A DNA stretch of 64,000 nucleotides, taken from UBA721 sp002705165 (GTDB lineage Bacteria > Planctomycetota > Planctomycetia > Pirellulales > Pirellulaceae). The stretch lies in NCBI GenBank assembly GCA_045565995.1, contig JBJLEF010000008.1:1-64000 (forward strand). The letters run 5' to 3'. Below the pieces are notes generated by a model. It worked only from the letters and a program-made list of their open reading frames with translations. It was not told the DNA's origin and ran no database searches. Below, in pieces: positions 18,553-27,075 of this stretch (the stretch's first letter is position 1; each line of letters begins with the position of its first letter). Position numbers and translations under genes: made by a program.

Positions 18553-19488
18553 TTAGTTGACGCCGTCACGAAACTTCATTTCCGCTTCCAACAGATCCGT
18601 TGCCACCCCAGCGATTTCTTCTGCCTCCGATTCACTAACTGGTGACATCATTGGTAGCAGGGGACCGGTATCTGCGATTCCGGAACCCGCTACGGCCGAA
18701 TGCAAAACCCGCACAGGGTTAATAGCATTTCGCAAATCTTCCAAAGGCTTAAAGATGCGCCGCACTTGATCAGCGGCTGCGTAATCTCCCGTTTGAATCA
18801 AACGCAGCAGATGCATAGAAAGGGCCGGAGCGATACAAACACATCCAGACGTAAATGCCGTCACCTCGAATTCCTGCATATGGGTTAGGGCTGGTTGCTC
18901 ACCAATACCACTCACAATCATCTCCGTACCAATCGCATCCTTCAATCTGGCAAGATATTCATCTTGCGCAGGATCCTCCCGCACGATGGCATACTTAATC
19001 CAGGAGACTGAACCACTATCAACCAGGCGTTTCACATTTTCAACTTCGATGTAGCCAAGTTGTTTGATATAAACCACGGCAGGTTTCCCGGCAGTCTGCA
19101 CAAAATCTCCAATCGCCCTCTCAACGCCGGTATACGTCACAACGTTTGGCTGCGGCAGCACCATCGCCGTGGGGAATGCCATCCGGCTAAGCTCCCTGGC
19201 TTGATCCATCATCATGCCGTATGACGAACCAACCGAGGGTATCACCAAAGAGTCTTCAGCTACGATCCTCTCCAGCATTGCCAGTAATTCACCATACTGA
19301 CTGGGGGCTACGTGATACAACAACGCATTCCCACCGTAAAGCAAAGTGGAAACGCCTCCCGCCTCCAAATGCTGCACTATTTTAAGATTCTCGGCTTCAG
19401 CTAAAGACAAGTCCGCATGGCGTGCCATGGGAGGAACGGAGATAACGCTGCTAGCCAGATCTTGTTTTGTAATCGGAGTAGTTTGCAT
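18553..19488 (-). CDS. Dihydrodipicolinate synthase/N-acetylneuraminate lyase family aldolase
   Basis: A 311-residue class I aldolase-type TIM barrel. The GGVSTLLYGGNA stretch matches the phosphate/carboxylate loop region of the family, and the Schiff-base lysine is in SWIKYAIVRED (near residue 163). The usual YNxP tyrosine motif is YIKQ here, a departure that suggests an unusual substrate. It is the last gene of the twelve-gene minus-strand cluster, 17 bp after the EEP gene. The neighbours (Gfo dehydrogenase, sialidase-like protein, MFS carrier) suggest retro-aldol cleavage of a sugar acid or keto acid to pyruvate, as inference. Confidence 0.85.
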   Translation of the reverse strand: MQTTPITKQDLASSVISVPPMARHADLSLAEAENLKIVQHLEAGGVSTLLYGGNALLYHVAPSQYGELLAMLERIVAEDSLVIPSVGSSYGMMMDQARELSRMAFPTAMVLPQPNVVTYTGVERAIGDFVQTAGKPAVVYIKQLGYIEVENVKRLVDSGSVSWIKYAIVREDPAQDEYLARLKDAIGTEMIVSGIGEQPALTHMQEFEVTAFTSGCVCIAPALSMHLLRLIQTGDYAAADQVRRIFKPLEDLRNAINPVRVLHSAVAGSGIADTGPLLPMMSPVSESEAEEIAGVATDLLEAEMKFRDGVN

Positions 19489-19505
19489 AGATTTGAGTTC
19501 TGGAA

Positions 19506-20432
19506 TTAAGGGCTAGGTATAATTTGGTATTCTACCACGACACCACGATGATCGGTCGGCCATGGAGAGACGACAACATGAGCATTGGCCTTTGATTCAC
19601 CAACCACCGCAGCCTGCTTTACTGAAGAATCTGGCAAACTACTGAAGACATAGTCAATCCGATCGTGACGATCCGCAGGATCAGTGGATTTTGTCGTAGG
19701 AGTCCAGGTCCAGCCAGGTTCCTTGATCGGGTCTTTGCGTATTACACGAAATCCATCCTTCATACCCGCCTCCGTAATACGCCGAGTTGTCGGATAAGCA
19801 ACCTTCATGGGGATCCGCCCCTGCTCTGCCACCCTTTCTGTCCAATCCTGATGAGAGGGCTCATTGAAATCGCCGGTTAAAAAGCAAACCGTCCCTGACT
19901 TCAAGCTCACTTTCAACTCGGATAACATCCGTGACACCTGATCTCCACGAGCTTCATTCGCCCAGTGAATCGCCTCTTTTTCAGTCGTAATAAACGGAAA
20001 GTCGCCGTACGGAATTCTCGCAAACTGGTAAGGTTGGTACGGTACATAGTGGAAGTGAACGTTGTATGCGTGGACGACAATTCCGGTGGGAAGTTTAATA
20101 TGCACACCCCACTTGTTTGGCGTGTGACCCACGATCGGATACCGCGAAATAACCGAAGTCCGACCACCCTGCACGAAGTGATGCCACTTTAACATCTTGG
20201 CTAATTGAACGGAGCTATCGTCATCTTGATTCTCTGTTTCCTGCAATCCGACAATATCCGCTTTAGCCGCTTGAATCGCCTTCACCGATTGAGAGAGAGG
20301 CTGTCCCAATCGTGTACCACCATGGTATAGATTAAGAGTCATTACTCGTAGCGAGGTCGTATCTTCCGCTTGCAAAGCCGATAGACAAATTGCCGTCAGT
20401 GCGAAGGTGCACAGAGTCTTGGTAATCATCAT
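19506..20432 (-). CDS. Endonuclease/exonuclease/phosphatase family protein, exported
   Basis: A 308-residue EEP-superfamily protein. The start is ATG 20432, which overlaps the upstream stop as ATGA; the open frame runs to 20495 but that would overlap the oxidoreductase. The signal peptide is ITKTLCTFALTAICLSALQAE. Motifs: MTLNLYHGG (Asn), VGLQETENQ (Glu metal ligand), FLTGDFNEPSHQDW, RIDYVFSS and the terminal WPTDHRGVVV with catalytic His. Probably a periplasmic phosphodiesterase or phosphatase acting with the catabolic cluster around it. Confidence 0.87.
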   Translation of the reverse strand: MMITKTLCTFALTAICLSALQAEDTTSLRVMTLNLYHGGTRLGQPLSQSVKAIQAAKADIVGLQETENQDDDSSVQLAKMLKWHHFVQGGRTSVISRYPIVGHTPNKWGVHIKLPTGIVVHAYNVHFHYVPYQPYQFARIPYGDFPFITTEKEAIHWANEARGDQVSRMLSELKVSLKSGTVCFLTGDFNEPSHQDWTERVAEQGRIPMKVAYPTTRRITEAGMKDGFRVIRKDPIKEPGWTWTPTTKSTDPADRHDRIDYVFSSLPDSSVKQAAVVGESKANAHVVVSPWPTDHRGVVVEYQIIPSP

Positions 20433-21481
20433 GACAGTTGTTCCATTATTTTTACAGGGACACCTGTGTCGACAGACTCTTGTGCGGCGATGCACATAGC
20501 TACCGACCAGCGACCATCATCGCCGGTGGCGTGTAACTCACCACCGTTACGAACGGCATTCACCATCATTGCCATCTGGTCCTGCAACTCGAATACCTCG
20601 CCGGTGATTCTGTCGGGTGTCAGGTCAAGCACTTCGTCGCTTTGAGCGTTAAAAGCTTTTAAGGCAAAAGCCGGATGCAAGGTTCTGTCCTGAGCACCAC
20701 TCCAACTCGCCCAAATCGCACCTTCTGTGCCGGTGATCTTAGCCATCTGATGATGTTCAAATGCACTTAGAGTCTGAGTAACAACCGCATAGGCCCCGCT
20801 TTCAAAATTCATTAACGCGCTAAAGTTGTCCTGCAATTCGGGATGTCCGTCCTGATGTGAATTCGCACGGGCAAAGATACTGGTTGGATTTCCGGCCTGT
20901 GCTAAATACCAGCGTGCCAAGTCAAAAAAGTGAATCGGTTCTTCAAGAATCCAATTCCCCACACGTTCAATATCAAATCGCCAACCATCTGCACCGTGCC
21001 GATAGGGTTTACGGGACAATTCGACGAGACAATACTGCGGATCACCAATATACCCATCCTCGACAAGGTCTTTGACCTTCTTCCACATTGACGACAAACG
21101 TAATTCATGGCCGACCGCTAACAAACAGTCGTTTGCTTTGGCCGCATCTACAATGGCGTTACAATCCTCGATCGTGATAGCCATCGGCTTTTCCAGCAAG
21201 ACATGCTTGCCTGCTTCGAGTGCTGCCACCGCGACCTCGCGATGAAGGTGACTAGGGACCACAATATCGACAATATCGATTTCATCAAGCCGGATTAGCT
21301 GGCGATAGTCTATCGTGGCTACGGCCTGCGGATATTTTTGTCGAGCAGCATCACAAGTCGCTTCTGACTTTGCTGCGATGGCATGAACAACGGCACCTTC
21401 CGTGGCAGTAATTGCTTCCGCATGACAATTGCCCCATGCCCCAAATCCAACAATCCCGAACCTTAGATCTAAATCACTCAT
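20429..21481 (-). CDS. Gfo/Idh/MocA family oxidoreductase (cytoplasmic)
   Basis: A 350-residue NAD(P)-dependent oxidoreductase without signal peptide. The Rossmann start is FGIVGFGAWGNCHAEAI (residues 8-24), the EKPMAIT motif lies near 98, and EEPIHFFDLARWY marks the C-terminal catalytic region. It overlaps the sialidase-like gene upstream by 8 bp and the EEP gene downstream by 4 bp, so coupling is strong. Likely oxidises the sugar or sugar acid released by the cluster; the exact substrate cannot be read from the sequence. Confidence 0.9.
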   Translation of the reverse strand: MSDLDLRFGIVGFGAWGNCHAEAITATEGAVVHAIAAKSEATCDAARQKYPQAVATIDYRQLIRLDEIDIVDIVVPSHLHREVAVAALEAGKHVLLEKPMAITIEDCNAIVDAAKANDCLLAVGHELRLSSMWKKVKDLVEDGYIGDPQYCLVELSRKPYRHGADGWRFDIERVGNWILEEPIHFFDLARWYLAQAGNPTSIFARANSHQDGHPELQDNFSALMNFESGAYAVVTQTLSAFEHHQMAKITGTEGAIWASWSGAQDRTLHPAFALKAFNAQSDEVLDLTPDRITGEVFELQDQMAMMVNAVRNGGELHATGDDGRWSVAMCIAAQESVDTGVPVKIMEQLS

Positions 21482-22646
21482 CGATAACGCTAATCCTTTT
21501 CACAGTCTGTAGATCTTTCAATTTCACCGCGGAAATCGCAACATCCTCTTTGTTGACACTATGAACGACCAAAAGTAAATTCTTCCATACGCAACCATGC
21601 GGGTACTGCCAACCATCCATCTTATGTTGCCCCGGGAATTTTTTTACCGCCGGCTCGTCACGAAGAATAAAACAACGATCAAACGATGCTCCCTGATCAT
21701 CACTAATGGAAATCAGCAAGGCACGGCGATCAAACTTCTTGTGTAACGAATTCCCTATCAGATATCGTTGGCCGTCAGGCAGATTACCCGTGGCAAATCG
21801 TGCAGTACTATCCGGAATTCCTGAATCCATCAACGCACTCCAATTCTGCCCCCTATCAGTACTACGAGAAATAAGCAAGTGACCTGTATAATTCCTAAAG
21901 AAGCCGAGCACATCACATTCCCGCTGGATAAAGTTTGGTTCTGCATAGCCAATTCTCGCCAAGTCACCTTCATCAATTTTAGTTTCCGTCCAACCCGCAG
22001 TTAATGATCCTCCATCGTGGTAGATCAGTTTACTCCGCCTCTTCTTTCGCTCTGTTTCCGATACAGACTCCCCCCCCATCATCAGGCGACTATTGCTCAG
22101 CACTACCGGTGGATTGATGTAAAATCCTGAGGTGATACGATGAGGGTCTGACCAAGCTTTCCCATCGGACGATTCGCTGAAGTACAACGCTGTCTCCTCA
22201 TGGAAATTTTTACCTGGTGTAATCGTGTAGAATGCGACCAACTTCTCCTGCCAGAGCAGAAGTCCTGAAGCTACAAACACGTGCTTCTCATACTTCCCTA
22301 CCTGCTGAGCAGTCAATAAAGGCTGAGCCTCAGTCCAACTCCGAGCATCTTTACTGGAAGCAATGACAAGTCTTTGACCGGGCTCGTCTTCACCAACTCT
22401 CCCGTTTGACCAGGCACAATACAACAAACCTTTGAATTCAATTAAACAGGGGTGATGACAAAACTTATACTTCTCCTCTCCCGCACGGTAAACATAATCC
22501 AGACGACTTGGGATCTTGTTCACGGCCGGGGTCACACCGTCTGCTCCAGCTTTGTATAGCGACGGCGGCAACTCAACGATCGGTTCCATTGAATTCACGG
22601 AATCGATCGTCAACACAACTGCGATGAGCAGCGTCAGGAATCTCAC
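21474..22646 (-). CDS. Sialidase-like (BNR/Asp-box) propeller protein, exported
   Basis: A 390-residue protein starting at GTG 22646, overlapping the MFS stop (GTGA). The signal peptide is RFLTLLIAVVLTIDSVNS. Several Asp-box-type turns are visible: SSKDARSWTEA, SSDGKAWSDPH, STDRGQNWSAL and SDDQGASF, placing it in the six-bladed sialidase/BNR propeller superfamily. The arginine triad of true sialidases cannot be confirmed by eye, so glycoside hydrolysis or glycan binding are both possible. Context with an aldolase of the DapA/NanA type is suggestive of acidic sugar use but not proof. Confidence 0.78.
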   Translation of the reverse strand: MRFLTLLIAVVLTIDSVNSMEPIVELPPSLYKAGADGVTPAVNKIPSRLDYVYRAGEEKYKFCHHPCLIEFKGLLYCAWSNGRVGEDEPGQRLVIASSKDARSWTEAQPLLTAQQVGKYEKHVFVASGLLLWQEKLVAFYTITPGKNFHEETALYFSESSDGKAWSDPHRITSGFYINPPVVLSNSRLMMGGESVSETERKKRRSKLIYHDGGSLTAGWTETKIDEGDLARIGYAEPNFIQRECDVLGFFRNYTGHLLISRSTDRGQNWSALMDSGIPDSTARFATGNLPDGQRYLIGNSLHKKFDRRALLISISDDQGASFDRCFILRDEPAVKKFPGQHKMDGWQYPHGCVWKNLLLVVHSVNKEDVAISAVKLKDLQTVKRISVIDE

Positions 22647-24070
22647 ATCAACTCTCCCTCAACGGTATCCTTAGTTTCCGGGGCGAAGGCCAGAACAACC
22701 AACGCCAACAGGAACAACCCCGACAAATAGGCGCCGACTTGTATCTGAGACAACTCCCATCGACTCTGCATCGTCCCGGTTAAGACAAGTATTGGGGCAG
22801 CAATGATACGTCCGGCGTTAAAACAAAACCCAGTACCTGTCCCCCGCATTCTTGTCGGATAAAGCTCGGGAAAATAGATCGCATAACCAGCATGCATTCC
22901 AACGGTAAAAAAACCAAACAGGATTAACAACGGATACAGCGTCGTTGTTGAGAAGCTCCCGAGGAACACCACAAGCGAAATAACAACCGCTATGACATGG
23001 TAAAAAGCGAAAGCCGGACGACGCCCGTATTTCTGACAGATCGGGCCAAAAGCCAGCAATCCCAAACCCGCTCCCGTTGTTGCACAGAGCATACCAATCA
23101 TCTCGTAATACTTGAGTTCATTCTTATCGACAACTTTTTCCTGAAATGGTGAATCGTCCAGACTCGCATCCTTTCGTTCCATATCAACAACGACAGACAG
23201 TTCTAGCTGAGCAGCCCTCTTCATGACATTTTTTCCATAAATATGCACACCCCAAAACGTCGCCAAGCCAATCGCTGCCAGCAGCACTCCTACCACAGTC
23301 CGAGTCCGATACTGTTCGCTGAACAAATCACCGATCCTTCCTAATCGTTGACCACCTTGCGTCTGAGCCTGTTGACGCGCCTGCTGCCAGCTATCCGGCT
23401 CTTTCAGGCTCACGCGAATCCAGATGATCAAAACCGCTGGAACGACACCAACAAGAAACCCCAGTCGCCAGGGAATCGTGGATTTATCGACAAACTCGAT
23501 ATCCAGACCATCTGCCCATTGTTGTATGGACTCATTCCCAACCAGAAACATCCCCGCCAAAACTGCCAGGTAGGTACCTAGCACACTCGAAGCGTGAAAT
23601 AATCCTCCCACATGCGCTCGAGCGCGTTTTGGAAAGACCTCATTCACCATGGCGCTGGCAATAGCCCATTCACCCCCGACTCCCATCGCCACGAGAAAAC
23701 GGAAGCCGGCCATATGCCACCACTCCTGTGAAAACGCCGAAACACAGGTGAACAGGGAATAGAACAGAATGGTGATCGACATGGTTTTGGTACGACCGAT
23801 CCGATCACTCAACATTCCAAAAAAGATTCCTCCTACAGCCCCCCCCAACAAAAAGGCTGCCAAGGCGAAATTGTTGTAAGTGGGAATATGGGCCAGGTCT
23901 TCCGGCGAAACAAGCGACGGCATCGCTTCATTCATACTGGCGACAAAAATCTGACCTTCAAAAACATCAAAGATCCACCCCAGAGAAGCAATCATTAGAA
24001 CGACCCACTGGTACCGCGTTATGCCCTTGTACCATTTCTCGTTTTCGTCTGTTTCCATCCTGGCTTCCAT
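22643..24070 (-). CDS. MFS transporter (sugar acid / aromatic acid type)
   Basis: About 475 residues with twelve predicted membrane segments. The loop 2-3 signature GMLSDRIGRTKTMSI and GFRFLVAMGVGGEWAIASAMVNE in segment 4-5 match the major facilitator superfamily; YFPELYPTRMRGTGTGFCFNAGR precedes the last segments (shown here only as a landmark, near residue 405). A hydrophilic insert of about 50 residues (MERKDASLDDSPFQEK) lies between the halves. ATG 24070 follows an in-frame TTG at 24073. It sits between the TauD-like gene (19 bp) and the sialidase-like gene (overlap), so it probably imports the cluster's product. Confidence 0.9.
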   Translation of the reverse strand: MEARMETDENEKWYKGITRYQWVVLMIASLGWIFDVFEGQIFVASMNEAMPSLVSPEDLAHIPTYNNFALAAFLLGGAVGGIFFGMLSDRIGRTKTMSITILFYSLFTCVSAFSQEWWHMAGFRFLVAMGVGGEWAIASAMVNEVFPKRARAHVGGLFHASSVLGTYLAVLAGMFLVGNESIQQWADGLDIEFVDKSTIPWRLGFLVGVVPAVLIIWIRVSLKEPDSWQQARQQAQTQGGQRLGRIGDLFSEQYRTRTVVGVLLAAIGLATFWGVHIYGKNVMKRAAQLELSVVVDMERKDASLDDSPFQEKVVDKNELKYYEMIGMLCATTGAGLGLLAFGPICQKYGRRPAFAFYHVIAVVISLVVFLGSFSTTTLYPLLILFGFFTVGMHAGYAIYFPELYPTRMRGTGTGFCFNAGRIIAAPILVLTGTMQSRWELSQIQVGAYLSGLFLLALVVLAFAPETKDTVEGELM

Positions 24071-24089
24071 CAACCTATTGCACCTTACT

Positions 24090-25071
24090 TTAAGTTAGCT
24101 CTTGGGCAATCAACGCCGCCAGAATTTTGCGAGTACCACTAAAACTATGTCTTCCATGCATCGCGACGTGATTATCTACGATTGCCATTTGTCCTGTTTG
24201 CCATTGAATATCAAACGTTAGTTCTTCTGCTATCTGACAGGCTTGCAAAACCATATCAGCCGGAAGTTTTTCACCATCGCCAAAGGTAATTGAATGATCA
24301 GGGGATTCTCCATCAGGCCCAAATCCTGAATAAGCGGCGATCAACTGATTAAAAAACACCCGACGACCGTCTTCGAGGTTCTTCACTCCTGGTAGGACGG
24401 GAGTGGTCACCGTTAAACGGTCGTCCGAATTCCAGACTGCGCGATAGCCCAACTCCGCCACTTCTCTCTTCACATTCCAGGCGACTTTTAGCCCGAAACG
24501 TACTTCGCCAACTTCGCCCCATCCCTGACCCGGGATCATCATCAGCAGGCATTGTGTGAGTGTAACACAGACCTTTCTCAGCACATGCCTCAACAAAACA
24601 TGGTAACTCCTGTTCTAACCTTGCAAGCAACAAATCTGAACGGCAAATCGGTGTTGCACCTCCACTATCGGCTGGTTGCTCACAAAAGAAGAACAGGTGA
24701 CTGGGAAACACAGGCGTCTGAGCCATCTCATGATGTAAGTAGATACGGGCATTGGATGGTGCTTCGTTTGCAGTGAACACTCGTTCGGTCTTTTCCACTC
24801 GTACTGCGTTCGACAGAGATCTCTCATAGGGGAAGTTCGGCAAATCAAAACATCTAACCATCGCATCAAAGTCTTCGGCTGTCTCGCCGCCAGTATTACG
24901 AAATAAGACAACGCCATGTCGACGCGTCTGTTCGAGGTAGGCTTCTCTTTCGACCGTCAGGTGCCGTAACGCGTGGGCAAGACTGGCATGCGAAGAATCA
25001 GTTGCCAGATCGCAGACATACGGAAAGACTGTTGGGTCGCAATGCGACTGGCCATTACTGCCAGAGTTCAT
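24090..25071 (-). pseudogene. TauD/TfdA-like 2-oxoglutarate dioxygenase, frameshifted near 24495
   Basis: Reading from ATG 25071 (AAAGGTG upstream), the first 192 residues are a TauD-type dioxygenase with the metal motif H113-x-E115 (YLHHEMAQ), followed by DDDPGSGMGRSWRSTF. That frame then runs out into a non-homologous Arg-rich tail ending at 24349. The family sequence resumes one frame over (GLKVAWNVKREVAELGYRAVW, VFFNQLIAAYSGFGPDG) and includes the distal ligand VDNHVAMHGR, ending at 24090. Removing one base (g at 24495 on the plus strand) restores a continuous 326-residue protein. This is either a sequencing error or a recent inactivating insertion; the rest of the frame shows no other damage. 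Confidence 0.85.
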
Positions 25072-25084
25072 AGTGGCAGCACCT

Positions 25085-26398
25085 TTATCCTAGTGTATAA
25101 GGTTCCCGATATTTTTTGGTTAGCAACGCATTCGCTTCATCGTTATTAATAAACTTCTCTTCCTCCGGATCAAAATCCAAACGACCTACCGTCCGATATG
25201 CCACCTCGCCAAGATGAACCAACGCACAACTATAGTGTGCGGTCTGAGCGTTTGCTTTGGTTCCTGAACCAGTTCGAATAGCCTGCTGGAACTCATGCAT
25301 ATGTTCGGCATAGCCACGTGAACCCCGGATTTCCTGTCCTTCCGTGGGGCCCGGTTTGTTTTTGGGGCCCAGAAATACGCTAAAGGCACCACGCCGTGAA
25401 AAAATCATATAGCCTTCTGTGCCATAAAACACGTTGCCATTATCAAAACCATGTATGCCATAGGCCGTAAACGGGTAGTTCTCATAAATCAAAAGTCGAC
25501 CATCATCATATTCATAGGCGACATTCATGTTGTCCGGATACTCACTGGCATGCCCATGCAACATCATACGACTGCCGCGGGCGGTAATCTGTGTCGGCAG
25601 TCTATCGACCCCGAGGCCCCAGGCTGCCATATCCAGATCATGAATCCCATCGTCACCAATTTCACCGTTCCCATAATCCTGAAACATTCTCCAGCTACCA
25701 TGAAACCGCTGCCGGTTAAAGCCTCTCGTGGGTGCCGGCCCCAACCACCGATCGTAATCCACATTGGATGGGGTTGCGGTATCGGGTACAGGCTTAGCTA
25801 CACTTCGAGTTTCGGCGGTCCATGCACGGGCGACTTTCACGTCACCGATCACACCTTCCTTCAAAAGTTTCTCGGCTTTCGCGGTCACAGGGCTATTACG
25901 CATCTGACTTCCCTGCTGAACTACACAGCCATACTGCCTGGCGGCTTTAATAATCGCATGGCCTTCGTTATACACGTGAGAAATCGGCTTTTCGATATAA
26001 ACATGCTTTCCTTCCCGCATCGCGGCCAGGGCGATAGGCGCATGCCAGTGATGAGGCGTGGCAATGACAATCGCATCTACATTCTTGTCCTGAATAACCT
26101 CTTCATACCGGCGAGTTCGTTTCGGTGCCTTTGCTTGAAACTCTTGCCTGACAAACCGACTCATGCGTTCGGTTTGTGCATCATCTACATCACATAACCA
26201 GGCAATTTCCACATCATCGTGACGGTTGACTAAGCCCTGCACATGCAGACTCATAATGCCACCACAACCGACGATCCCAAAAACCAGTTTTGCCTTCGGC
26301 TCCTGTGTTTGCGAATGAACGGTAGCCACGGAAGCCGCGGCCACCGTTATTAGCGGCGCTTGAGTAGTGAGAAATTTACGTCTTGAAGCGTCTTTCAT
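25085..26398 (-). CDS. Gfo/Idh/MocA family oxidoreductase, Tat-exported
   Basis: A 437-residue exported oxidoreductase. The Tat leader is ASRRKFLTTQAPLITVAAAS with cleavage around VHSQ. The Rossmann fold starts VFGIVGCGGIMS near residue 39, EKPISHVYN is near 135, and NGEIGDDGIHDLDMAAWGL marks the C-domain. AAAGG lies 8 nt before ATG 26398. It follows the selenoprotein gene by 92 bp and precedes the TauD-like gene by 13 bp. Probably a sugar dehydrogenase or a glycoside-modifying oxidoreductase acting outside the cytoplasm with the sulfatases upstream. Confidence 0.9.
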   Translation of the reverse strand: MKDASRRKFLTTQAPLITVAAASVATVHSQTQEPKAKLVFGIVGCGGIMSLHVQGLVNRHDDVEIAWLCDVDDAQTERMSRFVRQEFQAKAPKRTRRYEEVIQDKNVDAIVIATPHHWHAPIALAAMREGKHVYIEKPISHVYNEGHAIIKAARQYGCVVQQGSQMRNSPVTAKAEKLLKEGVIGDVKVARAWTAETRSVAKPVPDTATPSNVDYDRWLGPAPTRGFNRQRFHGSWRMFQDYGNGEIGDDGIHDLDMAAWGLGVDRLPTQITARGSRMMLHGHASEYPDNMNVAYEYDDGRLLIYENYPFTAYGIHGFDNGNVFYGTEGYMIFSRRGAFSVFLGPKNKPGPTEGQEIRGSRGYAEHMHEFQQAIRTGSGTKANAQTAHYSCALVHLGEVAYRTVGRLDFDPEEEKFINNDEANALLTKKYREPYTLG

Positions 26399-26490
26399 AG
26401 CGAAGCCTTTTTACTGTCCGGAAGCAATACAACCTATGTTCTTATTGTAAAAAAGTGGGACCACCTCTGCGAATGATAAACCTAACGATC

Positions 26491-27075
26491 CTAACGGAAA
26501 TCGGCCTTGCGATTTAACCACTCTTCAGTCGGAGTGGTCATCTGATCCTCCGGATCAACACCTAGCCCATCTGCGATACGGTTAATGTAATTGAAGTAAC
26601 CGATCACTTGAGCTGCAATCGTAATCTGCTCGTCGTTAAATCCAAACTCCTGCAAGTGAACAACATCCTCTTGCGACATATCCTGAGGACGAATTGTCAG
26701 CTTAATCGCATAATCACAAAGAGCACGATCGGCCGGCGTTAATCCGGCTTGCCGATAGTCATACTGAATCTGCTCCGCGATGGCAGCATCCTGCGACTCC
26801 TGACCGAAGTCTTTGGCATGTGATAACGTTCAGTAGTAACAGTCGTTGGCGCAACTCACTACTGTTGCAAGCATTTCTTTACGAGCCGATGACAGGCCAT
26901 TCTCGGTCTTCATCAACTTAATATAGAACTGCATCGACCCTTCCAGTGATGCCGGATCAAGACTCATTAAGCGAATAATATTAGCAACGCGGTCGGCACG
27001 TCCACGCGCAGATTCGTAAATCCGAGCCAGCGTTCCCTGGGCGTCTTTTTCAGCAACCTGCTCGATAAATGCCAT
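26491..27075 (-). CDS. AhpD-like (CMD family) peroxidase-related protein, candidate selenoprotein with in-frame TGA
   Basis: Read through the TGA at 26830-26832, this is one 194-residue protein, the normal length of the carboxymuconolactone decarboxylase-like peroxidase-related family. The N-half (MAFIEQVAEKDAQG, RVANIIRLMSLDP, KEMLATVVSCANDC) and the C-half (HAKDFGQESQDAA, YRQAGLTPADRALCDYA, MSQEDVVHLQEFGFND) join without any frame change. The TGA is codon 82, and the motif reads C79-Y-Y-U82-T-L-S-H86, exactly where the family has CxxCxxxH. So selenocysteine would replace the second redox cysteine. The start abuts the sulfatase stop (TAG then ATG) with AAGG 8 nt upstream. Alternative: a nonsense mutation of TGC/TGT. 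See the SECIS candidate at 26787-26820. Confidence 0.85.
26787..26820 (-). promoter_or_regulatory. Candidate bacterial SECIS element
   Basis: In the RNA of the minus strand, GACUUC (26811-26806) pairs with GGAGUC (26800-26795) as six base pairs with one U-G wobble, leaving the loop GGUCA (26805-26801). The loop starts 25 nt after the UGA, and its first two bases are G, both within the rules described for bacterial SECIS elements. A lower helix CAU(G)CC / GGAUG (26820-26815 with 26791-26787) can extend it across a 3x3 internal loop. Confidence 0.7.

Noticed and set aside
25451..26197. 248-residue plus-strand ORF
   Set aside because: Antisense to the Tat-exported Gfo gene, without motifs; coding potential belongs to the minus strand.
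26491..26679. Independent small gene starting at ATG 26679
   Set aside because: It is the C-terminal half of the AhpD-like protein, in frame with the upstream part across the TGA.
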